A stretch of DNA of 64,000 nucleotides from Chryseobacterium capnotolerans (GTDB lineage Bacteria > Bacteroidota > Bacteroidia > Flavobacteriales > Weeksellaceae): the NCBI RefSeq assembly GCF_021278965.1, contig NZ_CP065589.1, positions 2,299,001 through 2,363,000 of the forward strand, read 5' to 3'. The notes under the pieces are model-generated. The model had not been told where the DNA came from. It saw only the letters and a program-made list of their open reading frames with translations, and ran no database searches. Of this stretch, positions 57,349 through 64,000 are shown piece by piece; within the stretch, counting starts at the first letter, position 1, and the number at the start of each line of letters is the position of its first letter. The position numbers were made by a program, and so were the translations under genes.

Positions 57349-59388
57349 TTAAAATTTAGATTGGTCCATTAAAGAAAAAACTTCATTAAACTCAATATTA
57401 TGATCATTAATATGTTTTTCTTTACCATTGATACTTTTTCCTTTAGCATTAATCGGCTTACCTGCGTTTTTCGCAGCAATTCTTTTATCAGCTAATTGAA
57501 GCGCCATTGCCGTCATGGTCAAAGTAGGATTCCAGGCACCGCTTTGTGCCCATAATGACGCTCCTGTTATAAATAAATTGGATACAGGTTTTCCTTTGTT
57601 TATCAATTGATAATCTAAGTTTACCACAGCCTCAATATCATTATTATTAACTATAGGAAGCGTAGAACCTTCGTGCACCATTGCTGGAACATGCGGGTAA
57701 GCCGTACGTTTATCTTTCTTTACCCAAGAATTTTGCATGACAGAACGTTTTTCCAAGTCTTTGACAACATCTTTGCCTAATTGAGACTCTTGATAATAAT
57801 TCAAATCACTATACCAGTATTCAGGGTCACCAAATAGGTAATCAAGTATATCGTAGGTTGCTTTACCCATGTCATCCCATGTTTCTTTATCAATCAAGCT
57901 TGGATTACAGCGAAGGACACTAGCAGTCGTAGCATCATGGTCTTTATTAGCATGAAAAGATGCTTCTTTATTATGAATATCTAATTCACCCAGAATAGCA
58001 CATACTAATATCACATGGTTTTCTGAGTCTGCTAATTGTTCCGGAGAGGCTGTAGATACCACATCCGGCATATAGCGCATGGCCAGTTCTTTATTCTTAT
58101 CCGGATGAGGATCATGAATAATCGACAATTGAATATGAAACTGCTGTTTATTTTTAGCAAAGAATGGCAAGTAAATCGCCCCCATCTGCAAATTATCATT
58201 TTCTGAAATCGAATCTTTTCCTAAAAGCTCCATAAATTTATATTTCTCTACTCTGGCTGTTATTGCAGAAATCGTATGGGCTGTAAAATGCTGACCTGCC
58301 AATTCATGATTGAATGATTTCTGAATCAGCGTAGCAGGCGGCATCGCACCGGTTGCTAATATTAATTCTGCATCATTCAATGCAATCGTACCCCTTGTTG
58401 TTAATAAGCCATAAGCTTTATTATCCTCATTCAAAATCTCTTCTACGACACACTCTGTAACAATATGCAACCTGTTTGGATACATATTATTTCTTTCTTT
58501 TCCCTTTTTTTCTGTAATAGGATCTTTTTCAGTGCCAAATGCAGTACTGTCTACCAAATTCAGAATAGCAGTTGGGGTAGAGAACTTATTAAAATCAATC
58601 CCTTTATTCTCACCATCACCACAAGCCAGAGAGGCGTATTCAACCTTCATAAGTTGAGCTCCGGTATGATTTCCTCCATTAACATTCGAGTTGAATTTTT
58701 CTCTATTTCTATTAATTTTATTGTAAATAGCATCTTGTAATCCTCCATATTCTGGTAATTGTAATTTACTCAAATTGTCTTCCAAGTCCAGTCCTTTTAA
58801 TTTTTTTAAGTTCTTCACAAAAGGCAAACTATTAGACTTATGGACATGTAATAGCTGGACAGCATCTTCAAAATAAGATGTTTCACCATTTTTTTCCGTT
58901 AAAGATTTAAATAAAACCGGGGACCACTTAGCAGCTTGTTCTTTTTCCGGTTGTGGGCACCAGGCACTCCACAAGAAACTTCTCCCCCCAAAATAAGGCA
59001 GCATACCATGCTGCGTTACGCGATAAGGGGCCTTTTCAAGCATTGTAGATTGAGATAAGCTCCAAGGGAAAGTCTCAGAAATAGGCCCAACCAGTTTTTT
59101 ATAGCTTGCTCCTAAGTTCTGAAAATGGGTTGGCAATAAAAAGCCTCCCCTTTCAATCATTAGAACTGTAGCTTCTTTATCTTTTTCCAAAATTCTTTTA
59201 GCGAAGGCATATCCGCAGAAGCCCGAGCCAATAACGATATAGTCGTAAGAATTATTTTCTTTAGCTTCTTTCCATTGACCTTCTGTCAAAAAATAAGCGT
59301 GATTCATGATATCCTGAATATCAGGACGCTGAGGGCCAGGAGTTGGATATCCATTACCCAGGTTTCTAGATGATGCAAAATTTCCCAT
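57349..59388 (-). CDS. GMC-family FAD oxidoreductase (pyranose/choline oxidase-like)
   Basis: A 679-residue flavoenzyme. The FAD-binding loop YDYIVIGSGFCGYAFAKRIL is at ~48-67, with MIERGG for ribose contact. AELILATGAMPPATLIQKS is near ~340-358. Active-site candidates are His in VPAMVHEGSTLP (near 570) and Asn in GAWNPTLTMTAMAL (near 620), as in pyranose 2-oxidase and GMC enzymes. No signal peptide is seen, so it is probably cytosolic or exported by Tat with a non-standard leader. The 50-residue Lys-rich tail is extra. It oxidises an alcohol or sugar; substrate unknown. It is the first gene of the operon with the PAS-DUF985 protein. Confidence 0.88.
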   Translation of the reverse strand: MGNFASSRNLGNGYPTPGPQRPDIQDIMNHAYFLTEGQWKEAKENNSYDYIVIGSGFCGYAFAKRILEKDKEATVLMIERGGFLLPTHFQNLGASYKKLVGPISETFPWSLSQSTMLEKAPYRVTQHGMLPYFGGRSFLWSAWCPQPEKEQAAKWSPVLFKSLTEKNGETSYFEDAVQLLHVHKSNSLPFVKNLKKLKGLDLEDNLSKLQLPEYGGLQDAIYNKINRNREKFNSNVNGGNHTGAQLMKVEYASLACGDGENKGIDFNKFSTPTAILNLVDSTAFGTEKDPITEKKGKERNNMYPNRLHIVTECVVEEILNEDNKAYGLLTTRGTIALNDAELILATGAMPPATLIQKSFNHELAGQHFTAHTISAITARVEKYKFMELLGKDSISENDNLQMGAIYLPFFAKNKQQFHIQLSIIHDPHPDKNKELAMRYMPDVVSTASPEQLADSENHVILVCAILGELDIHNKEASFHANKDHDATTASVLRCNPSLIDKETWDDMGKATYDILDYLFGDPEYWYSDLNYYQESQLGKDVVKDLEKRSVMQNSWVKKDKRTAYPHVPAMVHEGSTLPIVNNNDIEAVVNLDYQLINKGKPVSNLFITGASLWAQSGAWNPTLTMTAMALQLADKRIAAKNAGKPINAKGKSINGKEKHINDHNIEFNEVFSLMDQSKF

Positions 59389-59585
59389 GGTTATTAGTTT
59401 TTTATGGATTAATATTATGGGATAAAAATAATAGGTTCAAAACGATATCAATTAAGTATTTATACCCAATTTGTGGTACCGGGTTTTTACATATAATCAA
59501 TAATTAATATTAAATAATCACATAATACCTTATCATTATATCTCAAAAAATCCATCTCCTCATTGTTGATTTATTTTCAAAAAAA

Positions 59586-59611
59586 TATCGCCAACTGAAA
59601 ACAGTAGGCGA
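59586..59611 (-). terminator. Terminator of the MarR gene at 59674
   Basis: ATCGCCAACTG (59586-59596) pairs with CAGTAGGCGAT (59601-59611) with one mismatch. On the minus strand ATTTTTTTG follows. Confidence 0.75.
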
Positions 59612-59673
59612 TTTATAGAGTAAAATTAATAAAGCCTTTTAATACAATTCTGCTTTAGAAGAAATTTCAGACA

Positions 59674-60354
59674 CTACTCATCTTTAAATGAATACTCATC
59701 ATACACAGTACTGATAAGCTCTTCAGAATTGATATTTCGTGAAAAAATGGGATAATGAAAACGATCCAATTTATTAAGAATACGTATAAGTTCCATCTTT
59801 TCGTTATGATTAAGATTTCCCGCAACAATATTAGTGGCCTGTCTTATCTTCTCCATTTGCTTTTCCAAAACCATCAGCCCTCTTTCAGAAATCCGGATTA
59901 ATTTACTGCGTTTATCTACATCAGAATCCATCTGTTCAATAAGTCCCTGGCGTAAAAGCCTTGCAATAATAAGCATCCCAACAGGTTTATCCTGGATATT
60001 TTTCTTGATCAGGGCCATTTTGCTCATCTCTCCGAAAGCTTTTAAATTAATTAAATAAATAAAGTCTTCCTGAGTAGAAAATTCAGAATCTGATATGGCA
60101 GACTTTGAATAGGTTTTTGCATATCGGTTAAGATGAACAAGCAATGTACTTATAGCACTTTCCGGGGTTCTTCCATTCTCCTTGCCTTCCCAGTAAGGCT
60201 CTTCAGAATGGTATTCTTTTCCGGTATTCTCCTTATCAGAAATCCATGCTTTAAAACCCTGAATGGTTCCCGGGTACACATCAGGATAAATCCGGCCTTC
60301 TCTTTCAAAGTCCTGCAGAAGGTCTATGAAGTCTTTAATAAGCGTATAATTCAT
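59674..60354 (-). CDS. MarR-type regulator with an N-terminal extension
   Basis: A 226-residue protein starting at ATG 60354 (MNYTLIKDFIDLLQDFE); a TTG three codons earlier is less likely. The C-terminal ~140 residues are a MarR winged helix (MSKMALIKKNIQDKPVGMLIIARLLRQGLIEQMDSDVDKRSKLIRISERG). The N-terminal ~75 residues, including EGRIYPDVYPGTIQGFKAWI, are an added segment typical of a Bacteroidota subfamily. It lies 285 bp upstream of the GMC gene on the same strand, with a terminator between, and so may control it in trans (inference). Confidence 0.85.
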   Translation of the reverse strand: MNYTLIKDFIDLLQDFEREGRIYPDVYPGTIQGFKAWISDKENTGKEYHSEEPYWEGKENGRTPESAISTLLVHLNRYAKTYSKSAISDSEFSTQEDFIYLINLKAFGEMSKMALIKKNIQDKPVGMLIIARLLRQGLIEQMDSDVDKRSKLIRISERGLMVLEKQMEKIRQATNIVAGNLNHNEKMELIRILNKLDRFHYPIFSRNINSEELISTVYDEYSFKDE

Positions 60355-60416
60355 TCGTTTCAAATAGTCTACAAAAATACTTAATTTTATAAAAAATAAT
60401 TACAATATACTCAAAA

Positions 60417-61445
60417 CTATACTAAATAGAATTGATTAAGCTGCTCTTCACACAGCGTTCGGATAACTTCAATCCAACGGTCTTCATCATTGAGGCAAGG
60501 AATATAGGTGAAATTTTCACCTCCGGCTTCCAGAAATGATTCTTTTCCTTCTACCGAAATTTCTTCCAGCGTTTCAAGACAGTCTGAAACAAATGCCGGA
60601 CAAACAATGGCAAGATTTTTAATGCCTTTGCCGGGGATTGTTTCTAATGTATGATCTGTATAAGGCTCTATCCATTTATCTTTTCCTAACCTGGACTGGA
60701 AAGAAACAATGACTTTATCTTTTGGTAATCCAAGCTTGCCGATTACCCGGTCAGTAGTATTGAAACACTGGTGACGATAACAAAACGAATGGCTGGGATG
60801 AGTCTCTTTATGGCAGCAGTCATTCATATTACAAGTCTTTGTGCGGTCTGTTTTATAAATATGCCGCTCAGGGACCCCATGATAAGAAAACAGTAAGGCA
60901 TCAAAGTTTTCCGGAAGCTTCTCACGGATACTTTCTGCTAGGCAGTCCGTGTATAGATCCCGGTTATAAAAAGGCTGAATATAATTGATTCTTACATTGG
61001 GAAATTTTTTCTTTCTGATTTCCTCTGCTTTTTCAATAACCGTTTCTGTGGTACTCATTGCATATTGTGGATAAAGAGGAAACAATACAATTTCTGTGAC
61101 TCCTTGATCAACAAGATTTCTGATGCCTGTTTCAATACTTGGTTCCGCATATCTCATTCCGATCTCAACCGGTATATCGACTAGCTTTTGCAGCTTTTGC
61201 TGTATCTTTTTAGTGATAACAATGAGCGGTGATCCTTCATCTGTCCATACCGTTTTATAAGCTTCTGCTGATTTTGCTGGCCTGGTTTTTAAAATTATTC
61301 CCTGAACCAAAAGTGCACGGAAAATCCACCGATAATCAATTACCTTTTCATCCATCAGGAATTCATCCAGATATTCTTTTATGTCTTCTACCGCCGTTGA
61401 TCTTGGAGACCCAAGATTGATTAATAAAATTCCTTTTTTAGTCAT
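60417..61445 (-). CDS. hemH: Ferrochelatase
   Basis: A 342-residue ferrochelatase that inserts Fe2+ into protoporphyrin IX. It has KKGILLINLGSPRS at the N-terminus, EIGMRYAEPSIETGI, PLYPQYAMSTTETV, and LLFSYHGVPERHI with the metal-binding His near residue 194. A Cys/His-rich stretch (TCNMNDCCHKETHPSHSFCY) follows within the enzyme, then VSFQSRLGKDKWIEPYT and CPAFVSDCLETLEEIS with the catalytic Glu. It starts 11 bp after the photolyase stop, so both are one transcript. Heme links to the cytochrome c machinery elsewhere in the window. Confidence 0.95.
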   Translation of the reverse strand: MTKKGILLINLGSPRSTAVEDIKEYLDEFLMDEKVIDYRWIFRALLVQGIILKTRPAKSAEAYKTVWTDEGSPLIVITKKIQQKLQKLVDIPVEIGMRYAEPSIETGIRNLVDQGVTEIVLFPLYPQYAMSTTETVIEKAEEIRKKKFPNVRINYIQPFYNRDLYTDCLAESIREKLPENFDALLFSYHGVPERHIYKTDRTKTCNMNDCCHKETHPSHSFCYRHQCFNTTDRVIGKLGLPKDKVIVSFQSRLGKDKWIEPYTDHTLETIPGKGIKNLAIVCPAFVSDCLETLEEISVEGKESFLEAGGENFTYIPCLNDEDRWIEVIRTLCEEQLNQFYLV

Positions 61446-61456
61446 TTTTTTATTTG

Positions 61457-62740
61457 TTATTCTGCCAATGCTTCTTTATAAACCGTCAATGCTCGTTCTC
61501 TGGCTTTTGTATGCTCTACAATAGGTTCTTCAATATAATCTTCAGGAAGCCACTTCCTAATATATTGACCGTCTTTATCAAACTTTTTAGCTTGTTCATA
61601 GGGATTGAATATTCTAAAATAAGGTGCTGCATCACATCCACATCCTGCAGCCCACTGCCAGTTCCCGTTATTTGCTGCCAGATCATAGTCTAAGAGTTTT
61701 TCTGCGAAATAAGCTTCTCCCCACCGCCAGTCAATAAGCAAATGTTTGGTAAGAAAGCTTGCAGTGATCATTCTTACTCTGTTGTGCATAAATCCGGTTT
61801 CATTAAGTTCTCTCATTCCTGCGTCCACAATGGGATAGCCTGTTTTGCCTTCACACCATGCATTAAATTCATTTTCATCGTTCCTCCAGGAGATATTCTC
61901 ATATTTGTTTTTAAAACAATAATGCACAACACTTGGATAATGATAAAGAATCTGCATAAAGAATTCTCTCCAGATAAGTTCATTAAGCCATACTTCATTG
62001 TGCTTAGCAGCATATTGTACACATTTTCTGACGGAAATTGTCCCAAAACGAAGCGCAATCCCAAGATGAGTCGTACGATCCATAGCAGGAAAATCTCTAT
62101 AATCACCATAGGAATCGATGATATCTCTATCCAATTTAGGTTCTGCCAGTTCAAGATCTGTTTTCTCAAATCCTATTTCTTTTAATGAAATAATTTCTGA
62201 AGGTCCACTGTAACCTGCAAAGTGATCCCAGTTTGTAGTAACAGACTCTATATTTTTACAGTTTTCTTTCCATTTCTTGGAGTATGGAGTGAAAACAGTA
62301 TAGGGAGAAAGATCATTTTTCAGAATATTATTTTTTTCAAATATCACCTGATCTTTAAAGTCCCTAAACTGAATATGGTATTTTAATAACAAATCGGCTA
62401 TCTGCCGATCCCGCTTTATGGCTTGCGGTTCATAATCCCTATTGCAAAAAACTGTATCAATTATAAATTCTTCCGCTATTTTTTTAAACACATCCGTTGG
62501 GTTTCCATAGTAGACATGAAGACCGCTGTTATGTTTCTTCAACTCTTTATGGATCTGTTGCAAAGCCTGATGAATATAATCTACCCTTCTATCATACTTA
62601 TTCTGAAGCTGATTCAGTATTTCTGTATCAAAAATAAAAATGGGAATAACATTTCTCCCAGCATTTAGGGCATGGTGAAGCCCGATATTATCGTCCAGCC
62701 TAAGGTCTCTCCTGAACCAAAAAATATTCACTCTATTCAT
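61457..62740 (-). CDS. phrB: Cryptochrome/photolyase family protein (CPD photolyase-like)
   Basis: A 427-residue class I photolyase. The N-terminal antenna domain begins NIFWFRRDLRLDDNIGL. The FAD-binding helical domain has YSKKWKEN, LNELIWREFFMQILYHYPSVV, FNAWCEGKTGYPIVDAGMRELNETGFMHNRVRM, WRWGEAYFAEKLLDYDLAANNGNWQWAAGCG, and FRIFNPYEQAKKFD. It repairs UV-induced pyrimidine dimers using light. It is somewhat shorter than E. coli PhrB. The operon with hemH is a pairing I have not verified elsewhere. Confidence 0.93.
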   Translation of the reverse strand: MNRVNIFWFRRDLRLDDNIGLHHALNAGRNVIPIFIFDTEILNQLQNKYDRRVDYIHQALQQIHKELKKHNSGLHVYYGNPTDVFKKIAEEFIIDTVFCNRDYEPQAIKRDRQIADLLLKYHIQFRDFKDQVIFEKNNILKNDLSPYTVFTPYSKKWKENCKNIESVTTNWDHFAGYSGPSEIISLKEIGFEKTDLELAEPKLDRDIIDSYGDYRDFPAMDRTTHLGIALRFGTISVRKCVQYAAKHNEVWLNELIWREFFMQILYHYPSVVHYCFKNKYENISWRNDENEFNAWCEGKTGYPIVDAGMRELNETGFMHNRVRMITASFLTKHLLIDWRWGEAYFAEKLLDYDLAANNGNWQWAAGCGCDAAPYFRIFNPYEQAKKFDKDGQYIRKWLPEDYIEEPIVEHTKARERALTVYKEALAE

Positions 62741-62783
62741 GACCTCTCTTTTAAAATATAAATATTTGCAATTAAAATAAATA

Positions 62784-62791
62784 CAAATATA
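62784..62791 (-). promoter_or_regulatory. Promoter -7 element of phr-hemH
   Basis: On the minus strand TATATTTG matches TAnnTTTG, 43 bp before the photolyase ATG. The rest of the 62741-63055 gap holds AT-rich DNA with no gene seen. Confidence 0.45.
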
Positions 62792-63055
62792 CTATTTAAA
62801 ACCAGTGAAAAGAATATTAATAAACTAATTTTAGATTAGAAATGAATAAAAGAAAATATATTCTGAATCTAAATGACGGATAAAAAAGCCAGAAATAGGT
62901 GAAAAATTTATTTTAAAAGGCTTCCGGCATTGTATATAGGATACTAAAACAATATCATTTTAGCTTTTGATTTCTCTTGAAAACCTCACAATCATTAGCA
63001 TTTGTAAATAAGATTTACGAAATTTGCCTGCATTAAACGTACAGAACTCAGCGTA

Positions 63056-63289
63056 ATGGAAGAATTCGAACTCCCTGTAACCTATAAAGGAAAAGAAGAA
63101 CTTTTTAATGTAAAATTAGCCACCTTCACCTATGGTTATAAATTCTATGTAGATGTGAATGGTAACGAAATCGTTTTTGAACGCGATGATGAAGGTAATA
63201 TGCGGGCTATGATTCAGGATACCTCATCGGAGTCTAAGGTAGAAAGAGGGCTTATTGAGGCTATTATGGAAGTATTTAATACACTCTAA
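63056..63289 (+). CDS. Small conserved-type hypothetical protein (77 aa)
   Basis: A 77-residue acidic, cytosolic protein. Alternating strands (ELPVTYKGKEELFNVKLATF, YKFYVDVNGNEIVFERDDEGNMRA) are followed by a C-terminal helix (ERGLIEAIMEVFNTL). The strand layout suggests a small PepSY- or BON-like or otherwise unassigned beta domain. No family is recognised with certainty. GAAATTTG at 63019-63026, one base from TAnnTTTG, may be its promoter. The last 4 bp overlap the convergent AraC gene. Confidence 0.7.
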   Translation: MEEFELPVTYKGKEELFNVKLATFTYGYKFYVDVNGNEIVFERDDEGNMRAMIQDTSSESKVERGLIEAIMEVFNTL

Positions 63290-63572
63290 GCTACTTCTAG
63301 CCTATATGCTTTAAGACTTTTCCCTTTATGTCTTTTGAAGAATTTGTTGATATGGCTTTCATCGGCAAAACCAAACTCATCGGCAATTTCATGAACTCTT
63401 TTATCACTGAAACGTAATCTATGTTCTATTAAACGGATTTTATAGGAAGAGATATATTGCTGGATAGATTCATTGCACTGTTTACGGAAATAGCTTCCAA
63501 GATAAGTTGGAGATAATCCAAACTCATTGGCAATAGTTTCTACTTTCAGAAGTTTGGGTTGGCGTATATTTT
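63286..63572 (-). pseudogene. AraC-family regulator, 5'-truncated at a deletion junction
   Basis: Only the C-terminal DNA-binding domain (~95 residues) remains: QPKLLKVETIANEFGLSPTYLGSYFRKQ (first helix-turn-helix) and KRVHEIADEFGFADESHINKFFKRHKG (second). Reading upstream past about 63572, the frame runs on the antisense of the neighbouring oxidoreductase, so the N-terminal ligand domain and start are missing. The apparent open frame to 63759 is therefore a chimera. It once would have been divergent to the oxidoreductase gene. Confidence 0.85.
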
Positions 63573-64000
63573 TGGCTACCAACAAAGAATGGAACTGGAA
63601 CCTGACCTCGTAAAGGCCCTTGAAGATATTCAGTGGAGTGAGCATCAGATATGGATTCATCCTGTTTGGTGGCTGGGTATGCCCGCTGTAATGAAAGGTT
63701 TCTTTGATAGGGCATTTCTTCCCGGAATTGTTTTTAAAACGGATAAAAAAGGAAGCCATGAAGGATTACTCAATGCGAAATCAGCAAGGATCATTACCAC
63801 AGCTGGCGACCTATCTCTTAAATTATATGAAGATGAATACCTATCAAGCGGCCTTATTCAGCTAAAGAAAGGAATTTTGGAGTATTGTGGAGTTTCATCT
63901 GTTGAAAACCATTTTATTGGTCCTTTGTATGAATTAACGGAAAAGAACCGTGAACAATGGCTAGATACCATCACAGAACTTGCCATTACCGATTCTCTAT
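63573..64000 (+). pseudogene. NAD(P)H-dependent oxidoreductase (flavodoxin-like fold), 5'-truncated; continues past the window
   Basis: The plus-strand frame from 63574 (GYQQRMELEPDLVKALEDI) lacks the first ~60-70 residues of a KefF/MdaB-type quinone oxidoreductase, including the FMN-phosphate loop. The retained part has HQIWIHPVWWLGMPAVMKGFFDRAFLPG, the family core, then KSARIITTAGD and LEYCGVSSVENHFIGP. The frame is open to the window end. It begins exactly where the truncated AraC gene ends. Such pairs are usually divergent and co-regulated, so one deletion (or an assembly join) took both 5' ends. Confidence 0.82.

Overview
The window looks like a chromosomal segment of a Chryseobacterium-type flavobacterium (Bacteroidota, Weeksellaceae). 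Supporting signs are the AT-rich base composition, the lack of purine-rich Shine-Dalgarno sites, many promoters of the Bacteroidota form TTG-N18..20-TAnnTTTG, a type IX secretion gene (porQ), a TamL-type outer-membrane lipoprotein and a fused CcsBA cytochrome c maturation protein. The genus is inferred from overall resemblance, not from a search.

Layout. 1-6 kb (minus strand): a broken GNAT gene, a DUF2007 protein, the lysine catabolic pair lat + piperideine-6-carboxylate dehydrogenase, an overlooked 49-aa membrane protein, an RHH protein and an SPFH protein. 6-15.9 kb: CcsBA, a broken Crp/Fnr regulator beside an exported isochorismatase-like hydrolase, and a surface-protein locus with an almost perfect 1263-bp internal duplication and a decayed relative. 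15.9-34.9 kb: envelope and housekeeping genes (ftsK, lolA, lptF/G, pyrH-frr, a KAS III/Imm33-like pair, porQ-cmk, a YtxH/holin-like operon, trmH, tamL, a reductase, a TlpA-like lipoprotein). 35-45 kb: an iron/siderophore ABC permease and ATPase, then a MarR-controlled fatty acid beta-oxidation operon. Three small repeat-flanked gene cassettes (GxxExxY, a RAYT transposase with REP hairpins, and a 23S-IVS-type four-helix bundle gene) sit exactly between genes that belong together. 45-54 kb: YegP, an HD hydrolase, broken DUF2490, TonB receptor and uvrA genes, and a double-glycine-leader peptide with eight cysteines. 54-64 kb: an intergenic region with an inverted pair of consensus DnaA boxes, several hairpin terminators and a tRNA-Arg(CCT); marR-usp; a GMC oxidoreductase with an unusual PAS-cupin (DUF985) partner; phr-hemH; and a junction where a divergent AraC/oxidoreductase pair has lost both 5' ends.

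Sequence quality. Seven conserved genes (GNAT, Crp/Fnr, tamL, reductase, DUF2490, TonB receptor twice, uvrA) are interrupted by single-base indels, nearly all in homopolymer runs. Because uvrA and tamL are among them, sequencing error is the simplest explanation; I annotate each as one locus.

Best candidates for something new: the GMC-oxidoreductase/PAS-DUF985 operon, the eight-cysteine GG-leader peptide, and the repeated pattern of intercalated small gene cassettes inside operons.
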